A stretch of 64,000 nucleotides of DNA, taken from the NCBI RefSeq assembly GCF_014650595.1, contig NZ_BMVG01000001.1, positions 930,001-994,000 on the forward strand. Reading direction: 5' to 3'. A model generated the notes under the pieces. That model was not told where the DNA came from and ran no database searches. It saw only the letters and a program-made list of their open reading frames with translations. The DNA is from Streptomyces alanosinicus (GTDB lineage Bacteria > Actinomycetota > Actinomycetes > Streptomycetales > Streptomycetaceae). The position numbers and the translations under genes are program-made. This document shows, piece after piece, positions 34,053 through 44,655 of the stretch. Every line of letters starts with the position of its first letter. Within the stretch, counting starts at the first letter, position 1.

Positions 34053-35393
34053 ATGGCCAATTTCGCGAAATCGCATGTGCCGCAGTTCTCGATGGAGGTG
34101 TACCAGAACGAGTACCTGCCCGAGAGCGGCCGCGAGGTCAACTCCATCGTCACCGTGACGGCGACCGGCGGCGGCACCGTCGGCAGCGCCGTGACCCCGG
34201 TGTACACGGCGGGCCGCGGCCCGTCCGCCGCCGTGGCGGTCATGGTGGACTGCTCGGGCTCCATGGACTATCCGCCGGCCAAGATGCGCGGCGCCCGGGA
34301 GGCCACGGCGGCCGCGATCGACGCCCTGCGCGACGGCACGCACTTCGCGGTGATCGGCGGCACCCATGTGGCGAGCGAGGTCTATCCGGGCGGCGGGCGG
34401 CTCGCGGTCGCCGACGCGAGCACCCGTGAGCAGGCCAAGCAGGCGCTGCGGCGGCTGAGCGCGGGCGGAGGTACGGCCATCGGCACCTGGCTCCGGCTCG
34501 CCGACCGGCTGCTGGCCTCGGCGGACGTCACCATCCGGCACGGCGTCCTGCTCACCGACGGCCGCAATGAGCACGAGTCCCCGGAGGATCTGTCGGCGGC
34601 GCTGGAGGCGTGTGCCGGACGGTTCACCTGTGACGCGCGGGGCGTGGGCACCGACTGGGAAGTGAAAGAAGTCACAGGGATCGCCTCCGCGCTGCTCGGC
34701 ACGGCCGACATCGTCGCCGATCCGGCCGGTCTCGCCGCCGACTTCACGCGGATGATGGAGACGGCGATGGGCAAGGGGGTCGCCGACGTCGCCCTGCGGG
34801 TGTGGACACCGGTCGGTACGACCATCCGGTTCGTCAAGCAAGTGGCGCCCGCCGTCGAGGACTTGACGGCCCGCCGCACCGAGGCCGGGCCGCGCGCGGG
34901 GGACTATCCGACCGGGTCCTGGGGCGACGAGTCCCGCGACTATCACCTGTGTGTGGAGGTCCCGGCGGCCGGTCTCGGCCAGGAGATGCTCGCCGCCCGG
35001 GTGTCCCTGGTCATCCCGCAATCGGACGGATCGGTACAGAACCTGGGCGCGCAGGGCCTGGTCCGGGCGGTGTGGACCGACGACATGACGGCCTCCACCT
35101 CGATCAACCCCCAGGTCGCCCACTACACCGGGCAGGCCGAACTGGCGCAAGCCATCCAGCAAGGGCTGGACCTTCGCAAAGCGGGCGATTTCGATGGAGC
35201 AACAGCCAAACTGGGGCGTGCAGTTCAGCTCGCCAGTGCCTCGGGGAACGCCGATACTGCGAAACTGCTTGCGAAGGTGGTGGACGTGGTCGATGCCGCG
35301 ACAGGTACTGTGCGGTTGAAGACGAGGGTGGCCGAGGCGGATGAGATGACCTTGGAAACCCGGTCCACAAAGACTGTTCGTGTAAAGAAGTGA
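34053..35393 (+). CDS. von Willebrand factor type A domain protein
   Basis: 446 aa from the ATG at 34053 (AAGGGGGATTCGAACGAGC upstream). The vWA metal-ion-dependent adhesion site is intact: VAVMVDCSGSMDYPP (DxSxS near residue 63), then GGGTAIGTWL and GVLLTDGRNEHESPE. There is no signal peptide, so it is cytoplasmic, unlike adhesive vWA proteins. A short helical hairpin near the C-terminus (DLRKAGDFDGATAKLGRAVQLASASGNADTAKLLAK) resembles a TPR. It sits between the PP2C and FHA genes and is probably a component or scaffold of the phospho-signalling unit. Confidence 0.9.
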   Translation: MANFAKSHVPQFSMEVYQNEYLPESGREVNSIVTVTATGGGTVGSAVTPVYTAGRGPSAAVAVMVDCSGSMDYPPAKMRGAREATAAAIDALRDGTHFAVIGGTHVASEVYPGGGRLAVADASTREQAKQALRRLSAGGGTAIGTWLRLADRLLASADVTIRHGVLLTDGRNEHESPEDLSAALEACAGRFTCDARGVGTDWEVKEVTGIASALLGTADIVADPAGLAADFTRMMETAMGKGVADVALRVWTPVGTTIRFVKQVAPAVEDLTARRTEAGPRAGDYPTGSWGDESRDYHLCVEVPAAGLGQEMLAARVSLVIPQSDGSVQNLGAQGLVRAVWTDDMTASTSINPQVAHYTGQAELAQAIQQGLDLRKAGDFDGATAKLGRAVQLASASGNADTAKLLAKVVDVVDAATGTVRLKTRVAEADEMTLETRSTKTVRVKK

Positions 35394-35425
35394 CCCTGGA
35401 AGCTTGGAGAAGGGGAACCGCCGAC

Positions 35426-37000
35426 ATGCCGACCTGCCCGAACGGACACCAGTCGGGTTCCGACGACTGGTGCGAGGTCTGCGGTCACCGCATGGCCGGT
35501 GCCGTACCTCCGCCCCCGCCGCCGCCCCCGCCCGCGGGCGGTTACGGCTTCCCGCCGCCGCCCCCGCAGGGCGTCCCGCCCGCGCCGCGCCCGCAGGGCA
35601 TGCCGGTCCCGGAGCCGGAGCTGTGCCCGCAGTGCCGTACGCCCCGTGAGGGCGGCGCGCCCTTCTGCGAGGAGTGCCGGTGGAACTTCCTGACCAACAC
35701 GGCCACCTCGTACACCCCGGCCGCGCCGGCCGCGCCGCGCCCGCCGCAGGCGCGGTTCCAGCCGCCGAGCGCGACCTACGGCGCCGGTGACGGGTACGAG
35801 TACCAGGGCTCGCGGCCCTCGCAGATGAACCGGCCCGCCGAGCCGATCCCGTCCTTCGGCAGCGAGCCGTCGGGCCCGGCGCCGTTCGGCGGCCCGGCCG
35901 GCCCGCAGACCTCACCCGGCCCCTCGGGTCCGCCCGCCCCGCCCGCGTACGGCGGCAACCCGGGTGCTCCTTCCGGCTACGGCCCCGGGCCCGGCCAGGG
36001 GCAAGGTCCCGGCCAGGGCCAGGGTCCCGGTGGCCCCGCCGGTCCGCCGCCCTTCGGGCGCGAGCCGTCCGGTCCCGGCGCACCCTACGGCCGTGAGCCC
36101 TCGGGTCCCGGTGTCCCGACTCCCCCCGGCCCGCCCCAGGGCGGCCCCGGCGCGCCCGGTCCCGCCGGCTTCGGCGGCGACCCCTCGCGTCCGGTACCGC
36201 CGCCGCCCGGCATGACCCCGCCTGCCGGGCCCGGTGGCGGCCCCGGTGGCGCTCCGCAGGCGTACGCGCAGCCAGCTCCGCCCGCACCGCCCGCGTTCCC
36301 GGGCGAGACCGGCCGGCCCCCGGTCGGCGGTCCGCCCCCCGGTGGCCCCGCCTTCGGCGGTCCCTCCTTCGGCGGCGCTGAGGACGACTGGGTGATCTCC
36401 CCGCCGTCGTCCGCCCATCCCGGCGGCGGTCAGCACGGCGGTCCCGGCGGCGGTCAGCACGGCGGTCCCGGCGGCGGTCAGCACGGCGGTCCCGGCGGCG
36501 GTCAGCACGGCGGTCCCGGCGGCGGCTACGGCTACCCGCAGCCCGCCTCCCCTCAGGCCCCGCCCCCGCCCGGCCCCGGTTTCCCGCAGCAGCGGGCCAC
36601 CTGGACGGCGACGATCGGCCCGGACCGCGACTACTTCATGGCGATGATGCAGCGCTCGGGGCCGGAGGCCGCGGGCCTGAACCTGCCCGCGTACTCGCCC
36701 GAGCAGCAGCGCACGCTCGACGGCAACCAGCTCACCATCGGCCGCCGCCGGCACTCCACCGGCGACACCCCCGATGTCGACCTGTCGGTGCCGCCGGAGG
36801 ACCCGGGCGTCTCGCATCAGCACGCGGTGCTGGTGCAGCAGCCCGACGGCAGCTGGGCGGTCGTCGACCAGAACTCGACCAACGGCACCACGGTCAACAT
36901 GTCCGAGGAACCGATCCAGCCGTTCGTGCCGGTGCCGCTGCAGGACGGGGACCGGGTGCACGTGGGCGCCTGGACGACGATCACCGTACGGCGGGCCTGA
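35426..37000 (+). CDS. FHA domain protein with zinc ribbons and Gly/Pro-rich linker
   Basis: 524 aa from the ATG at 35426 (GGAGAAGGGGAACCGCC upstream). Two N-terminal zinc ribbons (CPNG...CEVCG; CPQC...CEECR) are followed by about 330 residues of Pro/Gly-rich low-complexity sequence. That stretch includes four exact GGGQHGGP repeats. The C-terminal FHA domain begins near residue 430 (LTIGRRRHSTG, VDLSVPPEDPGVSHQHAVLV, NSTNGTTVN). FHA domains bind phosphothreonine, so this is the likely PknG effector in place of GarA/OdhI, although it is much longer than those proteins. Confidence 0.9.
   Translation: MPTCPNGHQSGSDDWCEVCGHRMAGAVPPPPPPPPPAGGYGFPPPPPQGVPPAPRPQGMPVPEPELCPQCRTPREGGAPFCEECRWNFLTNTATSYTPAAPAAPRPPQARFQPPSATYGAGDGYEYQGSRPSQMNRPAEPIPSFGSEPSGPAPFGGPAGPQTSPGPSGPPAPPAYGGNPGAPSGYGPGPGQGQGPGQGQGPGGPAGPPPFGREPSGPGAPYGREPSGPGVPTPPGPPQGGPGAPGPAGFGGDPSRPVPPPPGMTPPAGPGGGPGGAPQAYAQPAPPAPPAFPGETGRPPVGGPPPGGPAFGGPSFGGAEDDWVISPPSSAHPGGGQHGGPGGGQHGGPGGGQHGGPGGGQHGGPGGGYGYPQPASPQAPPPPGPGFPQQRATWTATIGPDRDYFMAMMQRSGPEAAGLNLPAYSPEQQRTLDGNQLTIGRRRHSTGDTPDVDLSVPPEDPGVSHQHAVLVQQPDGSWAVVDQNSTNGTTVNMSEEPIQPFVPVPLQDGDRVHVGAWTTITVRRA
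36422..36517 (+). repeat. Four perfect 24-bp tandem repeats inside the FHA gene
   Basis: The 24-bp unit starting GGCGGCGGTCAGCACGGCGG occurs four times head to tail without change, encoding (GGGQHGGP)4. Identity at DNA level implies recent expansion or ongoing homogenisation. Confidence 0.9.
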
Positions 37001-37018
37001 GCGAGGCCCGGGGACGGG

Positions 37019-38002
37019 TCACGGCAGGGGCCAGGCGTACGGCCCCGCCGGCTCGTCCAGCCAGGCCCAGGTGCGCTCGCCGCCGACGGTGACGCCGTAC
37101 CGCTCGCGCCCCGGCATGCCCTCGCGCTCCCACAGCGCGCAGGCCTCCCGCGGATCGAGGGTGCCCCGGGTCAGCGCGAGCAGGAAGCGGAACGTGTCCT
37201 GCTCGCGGACCCGGCCCGGCAGCCCGGCGAGCGAGACGCCCTCCGGCTCCGTGCGGCCCGCGCCGCGCAGCGGTACGAAGTAGGCGGCCGTGTCGAGGAA
37301 ACCGCCCTCGGCGTGTGCCCCGTCCCGGACCGTCAGCGCGAGCAGGCCGGTGGCCAGCGGGGTGAGGATCCGGGCGCCGGGGCGGCACTGGGCGAGCCAG
37401 GCGCGCGGGACGGTGGACAGCTCACAGGTGGCGATGATCCGGTCGAAGGGGGCGCGTTCGAGCACCCCGCGGGCACCGTCGCCGGTGACGACGACCGGAT
37501 GGAAGCCGGCCGCGTCCAGATGCCGGCGGGCCGACTCGGTGATCTCCGGTTCCAGGTCGACGGTGGTGACGAGGTCGTCGTCGCCGAGCCGGTGGGCGAG
37601 CAGGGCCGCGTTGTAGCCGGTACCGGCGCCCACCTCCAGGACCCGGTCGCCGTCCTCGACCGCCAGCGCGACCAGCATCCGCGCCATCAGGGAGGGCTGG
37701 CTGCTGGAGGAGAGCAGCTCGCCGTCGCGCAGCCGGGTGGCCAGCGGCACATCCGCGTAGGCGCCGCGCAGCCAGCGCTCGCGGGCCCGGCGCCCGGGGC
37801 CCTCGCCCCAGCGGCGCTCATAGCCGTGCCGTCCGGCGACGTAGTAGTACGGCACGAACAGATGCCGGGGCACGGCCGCGAACGCCTCCCGCCACACCGG
37901 GTCCCCGGCCCAGACCCCCTCGGCGTCGATCTTCCGCACCAGCGCGGCCCGCTCGGCGGCGGCCAGCAACTCGGTCTCGGTGTCGTACACACCCGTCCCC
38001 AT
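37019..38002 (-). CDS. Protein-L-isoaspartate O-methyltransferase-like protein
   Basis: 327 aa. The PCMT-type methyltransferase core is clear: SSSSQPSLMARMLVAL, VLEVGAGTGYNAALLAHRLG (SAM motif I), VVTGDGARGVLERAPFDRIIATCELSTVP and LTPLATGLLALTV. An additional C-terminal domain of about 120 residues is usual for the long actinobacterial versions, which often act in peptide modification or repair. It is convergent with the FHA gene (18 bp between stops) and has no operon partner. The specific substrate is uncertain. Confidence 0.85.
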   Translation of the reverse strand: MGTGVYDTETELLAAAERAALVRKIDAEGVWAGDPVWREAFAAVPRHLFVPYYYVAGRHGYERRWGEGPGRRARERWLRGAYADVPLATRLRDGELLSSSSQPSLMARMLVALAVEDGDRVLEVGAGTGYNAALLAHRLGDDDLVTTVDLEPEITESARRHLDAAGFHPVVVTGDGARGVLERAPFDRIIATCELSTVPRAWLAQCRPGARILTPLATGLLALTVRDGAHAEGGFLDTAAYFVPLRGAGRTEPEGVSLAGLPGRVREQDTFRFLLALTRGTLDPREACALWEREGMPGRERYGVTVGGERTWAWLDEPAGPYAWPLP

Positions 38003-38038
38003 GGCTCCACAGTAGGGGCGGGCCGCCCCCGCGAGTCC

Positions 38039-38227
38039 TAGGGCCTGTCCGGCGGATCAGGTCGCGGGAAAGTGGCGGTGCCTCATCGGCGCAGGTGAGC
38101 GGGGGCTGGTGCGTCGAGCTGCAAGGCGGAGGAGGGAGTCGACGCGGAGCGTCGGCGAGTGACGACAACGCCGCAGATGGGCGTGCCGGCCCCCGCGTCC
38201 GCGACAGGATCCGCCGGACAGGACCTA
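38039..38227. mobile_element. Short inverted-repeat (MITE-like) element, 189 bp
   Basis: The ends are 29-bp inverted repeats with three mismatches: TAGGGCCTGTCCGGCGGATC at 38039 onward and its near reverse complement ending at 38227. TA borders both ends. No protein is encoded. I recall similar GGGCCTGTCCGGCGGATC-ended elements in other Streptomyces, related to IS5-type ends. It lies between the PCMT-like gene and the divergent globin gene, so it must sit in or near their promoters. Confidence 0.75.
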
Positions 38228-38268
38228 AGGCTTGAGTCCTCGGTCACCCGGTCTGAGACCATGGGGGC

Positions 38269-38673
38269 GTGAATGAGATTCGGCGCGGCACGCTTCAGGA
38301 GCAGACCTTCTACGAGCAGGTCGGCGGGGAGGAGACCTTCCGTCGGCTCGTCCACCGTTTCTACGAGGGGGTCGCCGAGGACCCGATCCTGAAGCCGATG
38401 TACCCGGAGGAGGACCTGGGCCCGGCCGAGGAGCGGCTGGCCCTGTTCCTGATGCAGTACTGGGGCGGCCCCACCACCTACAGCGACAACCGTGGCCACC
38501 CGCGGCTGCGGATGCGGCACGCCCCGTTCACCGTGGACCGCGCGGCGCACGACGCCTGGCTGCGGCACATGCGGGTCGCCGTCGAGGAGCTGGGACTCTC
38601 CGAGGAGCACCGGACGACGCTGTGGAACTACCTGACGTACGCGGCCGCGTCGATGGTGAACACACCGGAGTGA
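38269..38673 (+). CDS. glbO: Truncated haemoglobin, group II (GlbO-like)
   Basis: 134 aa. The 2/2 globin fold of group II is evident: TFYEQVGGEETFRRLVHRFYEGVAEDPILKPMYP, the distal region FLMQYWGGPTTY (with the group II Trp/Tyr pattern) and the proximal haem His in LRMRHAPF. These proteins bind O2 with high affinity and help with respiration or nitrosative stress. The start is the GTG at 38269 with a weak ribosome site. The gene begins 42 bp after the MITE-like element, which may carry or replace part of its promoter. Confidence 0.92.
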   Translation: MNEIRRGTLQEQTFYEQVGGEETFRRLVHRFYEGVAEDPILKPMYPEEDLGPAEERLALFLMQYWGGPTTYSDNRGHPRLRMRHAPFTVDRAAHDAWLRHMRVAVEELGLSEEHRTTLWNYLTYAAASMVNTPE

Positions 38674-38760
38674 GCCTCGACTCCCGCCGCTGAAGGTCGA
38701 ATTCCGCATCGCCCGAAGGGCTGAAACGGGGCGAGTGACGGGGCGAGTGACGGGGCGGGT

Positions 38761-39438
38761 TCAGCGGACGCTGACGCCGAGCGTGCCGAGCCCGGCGCGC
38801 CGTACGACGACGGAGCCGTACGGGGTGCGCAGCCTGAGCCACGCCCCCGAGGAGAACAGCCCGGTGTCGGCGGGATCGCCGCCCGGCCGCAGGAAGCCCA
38901 GGGACTGGGCCGCGTGCACGGCCCGCACCGGAAGCCCGGTCCGGCCGATCTCCCGGGACCAGATGTCCCGCCCGATCCGGTCCAGCTCCGCGCGGGTACG
39001 GCCCTCGTGCGCCAGCTCCCCGGTACGCGAGCGGAACTCGGTGACCGCCGCGGCGACGGTCGCCCGCAGCGCCTCCGGGACGGGCAGCCCCGGCTCGGCC
39101 TGCCAGCCGCCGCGCGGCGGCAGCACACCCGCCCACGGCGGACCGGTGACCGCGGCGGGCACCTGCGCGGTGGCCGCGCGCTCGTCCACGGACTCCAGGA
39201 GCTGACCGGCGGAGACGGTCACGTCGAGGGTGGCGTCGAGCCCGTTCTCGTACGGCTTCGCCAGCCGTACCGCGCGGACGGCGAGCACCTCGAAGGACGG
39301 CGGGCGGCCGAACACGGCGAGTGCCGTGCCGACCGCCTGCAGCCGCACCGCGGCTCCACGGTCGTAGTGGAGCAGCCGGGAGAGGAAGGCGGCGAGATCG
39401 GCCGCCTCCGTCTCGTCGGCCAGGTGCAGCACCGTCAT
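38761..39438 (-). CDS. Conserved hypothetical protein after thioesterase
   Basis: 225 aa, soluble, without membrane spans or known catalytic motif. The N-terminal third (TVLHLADETEAADLAAFLSRLLHYDRGAAVRLQAVGTALAVFG) looks like a structured alpha/beta segment, followed by VLPPRGGWQAEPGLPVPEALRATVAAAV. Its ATG overlaps the thioesterase stop (ATGA), so it is the third gene of an ettA-thioesterase operon. I recognise it only as a protein conserved in this context in streptomycetes; no function is assigned. Confidence 0.75.
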   Translation of the reverse strand: MTVLHLADETEAADLAAFLSRLLHYDRGAAVRLQAVGTALAVFGRPPSFEVLAVRAVRLAKPYENGLDATLDVTVSAGQLLESVDERAATAQVPAAVTGPPWAGVLPPRGGWQAEPGLPVPEALRATVAAAVTEFRSRTGELAHEGRTRAELDRIGRDIWSREIGRTGLPVRAVHAAQSLGFLRPGGDPADTGLFSSGAWLRLRTPYGSVVVRRAGLGTLGVSVR

Positions 39439-39860
39439 GCGGCGACGGCCTCCTCGTCGGCGGTGTCATCGGCGTTGTCCGTGTACCGCTGGAGGAACTC
39501 CCGCTCCTCGGCGGTGATCCGGCGCGGCCGCTGCGCCTCGAAGTCGAACGGGACGACCACGGTCCGCGCCTGGACGTAGATCACGTCCGGGTCCTTCACC
39601 TCGTAGGAGACGGTGAAGGACGCGGCCCTGATCTCCGTGACCCACAGCTCGATGTCCACGGGCGTGGGCCGGTGGGTGAGCTGGCGCCGGTAGTCGATCT
39701 CATGGCGCGCCACCACGGACCCCTGCTTGGACTCCGCGCCCCTCAGGGACGTGAAGTCGATGCGGGCCTCCTCCAGATAGCGGAGGAAGATCGCGTTGTT
39801 GACATGTCCGTACGCGTCCATGTCCGACCAGCGCAGCGGGCAGCGGTAGATGTGGCGCAA
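39435..39860 (-). CDS. Acyl-CoA thioesterase (hot-dog fold, 4HBT)
   Basis: 141 aa. The 4-hydroxybenzoyl-CoA thioesterase motif CPLRWSDMDAYGHVNNAIFLRYLEEAR is near perfect, with the catalytic Asp in WSDMD. It should hydrolyse short- or medium-chain acyl-CoA in the cytoplasm. The start is a TTG at 39860, 6 bp after the ettA stop, and the stop overlaps the next gene, so translation is coupled along the operon. Confidence 0.9.
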   Translation of the reverse strand: MRHIYRCPLRWSDMDAYGHVNNAIFLRYLEEARIDFTSLRGAESKQGSVVARHEIDYRRQLTHRPTPVDIELWVTEIRAASFTVSYEVKDPDVIYVQARTVVVPFDFEAQRPRRITAEEREFLQRYTDNADDTADEEAVAA

Positions 39861-39866
39861 GACCGA

Positions 39867-41531
<1,665 letters not shown>

Positions 41532-41713
41532 GAGAAACCGTCCGGCAGCTTGAAATCTGGCAGTGGGCAGATACAACCCATCTTGCCTGACCGCCAGGCC
41601 TGGATGGAAACCCGTATCGCCGGGGGGCTGTGACCTGGGGCTTCGTCGGCTCGCCGGGGTGGGGGCGCGCGTCGTTACGGGCGGCGGTGCGAGGGGATCA
41701 TCACCCTTTGCTC

Positions 41714-43198
41714 ATGAGCAGCCACCCACTTGTCGTCGTGGAGGCCCCGGACGGCCGGGGTCTTCGGGTCGTGCGTGTCCGAGGGGAGAGGGTCGGCCGG
41801 GCCTGGTCGCCTCGCGGTGCGCGAAGGCTTCTGCGCCGGGCGGGCCTGCCCGCGGACCTCGACCTCGACGACCCGGGCCAGGTCCGCTGGGTGGCGGACA
41901 GGTCCTGCTGGCCGGACCGCCCCGTGCGAAGACGCGCCGCCGGCGTGCTGATGGCGCTGGGGCTTCTCGCGTCCGCCGCGGTGTTGTCATACGTGGGCAT
42001 GTCGGACGCGTTCAACGCGCTGGCGTACGGGGGGCGCGTGGTCGGGGTCACCTTCGTCGCGGCGGCGCTGGCGGAGGCGGTCGCGACGGTGGCGGTGGCC
42101 GACTACTGGGGCAAGAGGGCCTCGCGCTACTCGGGCGCGGCCGTCCTGGTGGGCGTCGCCACGGTGACGCTCACGAACCTGATGTTCCTGATCACACAGA
42201 TCCAGGGTGGCGACTACACCCCCTTCCTCCTGCTGTGGATCGCGCTGGTGCTCTGGGTGGTCTGGTCCCTGTGGACGCTGACGCGGCAGGGGGTGTGGCG
42301 GCAGATCCCCCACCCCAAGGGCGTCGCGCTCGGTGTGGTGGTGTCCGGCGCCGTCGGACTCGCGAGCCTCGCCTATTCACAGATGTACGTTCCGTACTCC
42401 ACGCCCGTGCGCATTCCTTTCGGCGTCTCGTTCGGCGACCCCACCCTGAGCGCGGACGGGACTGTGCTGCATGTTCCGGCGCATGTGGAGTTCCGTAATG
42501 CCGGTTCGGTGCGGATCTCCCTCGTGGGAACCATGTGGACGGTGCGGGGATGGCCGACCCGGTTCACGGAGAAGGGCACGAGGGCGGATGTGTGGAAGCG
42601 GGAGTTGTTGAATGACGACGAGACGGTGAGACACGTCGTGTACGCGCCGTCCCGCATGCTCGGCACGGGGAGGCTCGCGGAGCCGGGGGACTGGCTCGAT
42701 CCCGGGGACGACGTCTCCGGCGACTTCGTCGTCGATGTGCCGCTGAGCGCGGGGTTCGGGCGCATCGAGGCCGGCGCGAGCGTTTCCTTCATCCGCGCCG
42801 ATCGCGGCACCCTGGGGAACGACTACGCCGACTCGGGCGAGGCCTCCTGGGACACGGAGCACGCGGGCGAGAGACATCTCCGGGACGCCCCGGACTGGGT
42901 CGCGAACCAGGGGGACGACTTCATTCGCTATTCCTCCAAGGTCTATCACAGCAGCGAAATGCTGAACCTGACACACCGTACGGACTATGCGACCGCATGG
43001 TCGGTCCTCCGTCAGTGGTACGAGGGAGCCGATTTCGCCAAGGGCGACACCTCTCCCGAACTGGTCGTCACCATCTCGCGGGACCGGAAAGGAGTCGAGC
43101 ACCTCAGCGACTCGGAGCAAGCGCCCTACGGAATGAAGACGGAGGACCGCTGGACGGAACGCACGGTGGACCAGCTTCTGAAGGCGGCGAGAAAGTGA
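41714..43198 (+). CDS. Membrane protein of unknown function
   Basis: 494 aa from the ATG at 41714; the ribosome site is not clear (GAGGGG is far upstream), so the start could move to 41630. Five hydrophobic segments lie between about residues 78 and 225 (AAGVLMALGLLASAAVLSYV, VVGVTFVAAALAEAVATV, GAAVLVGVATVTLTNLMFLI, FLLLWIALVLWVVWSLW, GVALGVVVSGAVGLASLAYS). They are followed by a 260-residue soluble, probably extracytoplasmic domain with many beta-strand-like stretches. No family is recognised. It is convergent with the thioester surface protein. Confidence 0.8.
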   Translation: MSSHPLVVVEAPDGRGLRVVRVRGERVGRAWSPRGARRLLRRAGLPADLDLDDPGQVRWVADRSCWPDRPVRRRAAGVLMALGLLASAAVLSYVGMSDAFNALAYGGRVVGVTFVAAALAEAVATVAVADYWGKRASRYSGAAVLVGVATVTLTNLMFLITQIQGGDYTPFLLLWIALVLWVVWSLWTLTRQGVWRQIPHPKGVALGVVVSGAVGLASLAYSQMYVPYSTPVRIPFGVSFGDPTLSADGTVLHVPAHVEFRNAGSVRISLVGTMWTVRGWPTRFTEKGTRADVWKRELLNDDETVRHVVYAPSRMLGTGRLAEPGDWLDPGDDVSGDFVVDVPLSAGFGRIEAGASVSFIRADRGTLGNDYADSGEASWDTEHAGERHLRDAPDWVANQGDDFIRYSSKVYHSSEMLNLTHRTDYATAWSVLRQWYEGADFAKGDTSPELVVTISRDRKGVEHLSDSEQAPYGMKTEDRWTERTVDQLLKAARK

Positions 43199-43221
43199 CC
43201 GGGTGATGACGCCCGACGAGG

Positions 43222-44655
43222 TCAGCTGTCCGGCTGTTCGCGTTTGCGGTGGAGGATCAGGACCGCGCCGCCGATCACGACGAAGCCGATGGCCACTCCG
43301 GCGATCAGCGGGGTGATCGCGGAGCCGCCCGTCGCGGCGAGGTCGGTGTCGGGGGCCGCGCTGCCGCCGACCGTGGCGGGGCCGGGCTCGTTGTGGGCCT
43401 GGGTCGTCTGTGTCGTGATCGCGCCCTGCGTCCGGCAGTCGAGGACACCGGTGAAGCGGCGGCTGAAGCCGTGCGGCCCGGTGATCGTGAAGTCGTAGGC
43501 CTGGTCCTCCTGGAGCGGGATGGTCACCGTGCGGACGGCACCCGCGGGGATGGTGTGCTCGACGCCCGTCAGCTCGAAACTGAAGGGCTCGTCGCCCTTG
43601 TTGGCCGCGATGATGTCCACGCCGCTCTTCGCGCAGTTCTTGCGGGCCGAGACCGCTGGTATGGCCCCCTCGGGCGCCCAGGTGGCGGTCGCGGTCGCGG
43701 AGACGGTGGACTCGCTGGAGCCGGCCAGTATCTGGGTCTGGCTGCGGCTGTCGGAGGCGAGGGCGCGGCCGACGGGCACGGTGGTCGACGCCTGCACGGT
43801 CAGTTGCGCCGCGCTTCCCGCGCTGCCGAAGGTGTGCGCGGGGCCCGCGGAAGCGTCCTCGGGGATGTCGAAGTACAGCCGGCTGCCGTCCTTCGCCGAG
43901 TTGATCGCCTTGCCGGTGCTGTCGGTGATCTTGACCCCGCTGGTGGCCGCGTCCGCGGGCGGACTCACGGTGACTCCGGCCGCGTTGGTGTGCACGGTCA
44001 CCGGGCCGAGCAGGTCACCCGGGCGGCCGGAGACCGCCGGCGGGTCCAGGGTGAGCGAGGCCCGCGGTTCACCGAGGTCGCGGGCGCTCTTCTGCAGATA
44101 GTCGGCGAGCTTCTCGGCCTGCGGGTCGACGGCGTCGACCTTGACATGGTCGGAGTAGCGCCAGATGGCCACCTGGGTGCCGGCCGCCGCGTCCTGCTCG
44201 GTGAGCGTGCCGGCGCCGGCCCGGTGGGCGAGCGCGGCGAGGTCGTTGACCTGGGGGTAGGAGTTCTGCAGGATCCAACGGATCTTGCCGGCGTCCTTGT
44301 TGGCGCCCAGCGAGGTGCCGCTCCAGGACGTCTCCTGGTAGCGGGCGTCGCGCTGGGTCGGGTTGTGCAGATCGACGCAGTACGTCTGCAGGGCGCCGCC
44401 GCCGTCGACGGACATCTCGAACAGGCCCGCCGCCACCCGCTGGTCGCCGCCGTCCTCGTGGATCACGGCCTCGCCGTAGGTCTTCAGGCCGTTGATCGTG
44501 GCCGTCGCCCCGCCCGGGGTCTGCGGTGTCTCGTCGGCCGCGGCCCTGCCGGCACCGGACAGCGCACCGGCTGCCACGAGACCGGAAACCGTCGCAGCGG
44601 CGGCCAGGCGCGCCGCTCCGGCGGAACGGCGGAACCCAGAGAACGCAGAATGCAC
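43222..44655 (-). CDS. Cell-wall thioester-domain protein with LAXTG sorting signal
   Basis: 477 aa from the GTG at 44655 (TCGAAGGGGAATTCT upstream). A signal peptide of about 40 residues (ending GAGRAAA) leads to a thioester domain with the candidate Cys-Gln pair in LQTYCVDLHNPT and TQVAIWRYSDH. Ig-like repeats and a C-terminal sorting signal LAATGG, a hydrophobic span and HRKRE follow. LAXTG is the motif of class E sortases, so the protein should be linked to the peptidoglycan. Thioester domains in Gram-positive adhesins bind host or surface amines covalently; the target in a soil organism is unknown. Confidence 0.9.
   Translation of the reverse strand: MHSAFSGFRRSAGAARLAAAATVSGLVAAGALSGAGRAAADETPQTPGGATATINGLKTYGEAVIHEDGGDQRVAAGLFEMSVDGGGALQTYCVDLHNPTQRDARYQETSWSGTSLGANKDAGKIRWILQNSYPQVNDLAALAHRAGAGTLTEQDAAAGTQVAIWRYSDHVKVDAVDPQAEKLADYLQKSARDLGEPRASLTLDPPAVSGRPGDLLGPVTVHTNAAGVTVSPPADAATSGVKITDSTGKAINSAKDGSRLYFDIPEDASAGPAHTFGSAGSAAQLTVQASTTVPVGRALASDSRSQTQILAGSSESTVSATATATWAPEGAIPAVSARKNCAKSGVDIIAANKGDEPFSFELTGVEHTIPAGAVRTVTIPLQEDQAYDFTITGPHGFSRRFTGVLDCRTQGAITTQTTQAHNEPGPATVGGSAAPDTDLAATGGSAITPLIAGVAIGFVVIGGAVLILHRKREQPDS

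Noticed and set aside
36422..36517. CRISPR array
   Set aside because: The repeats are contiguous without spacers and in frame within a coding sequence.
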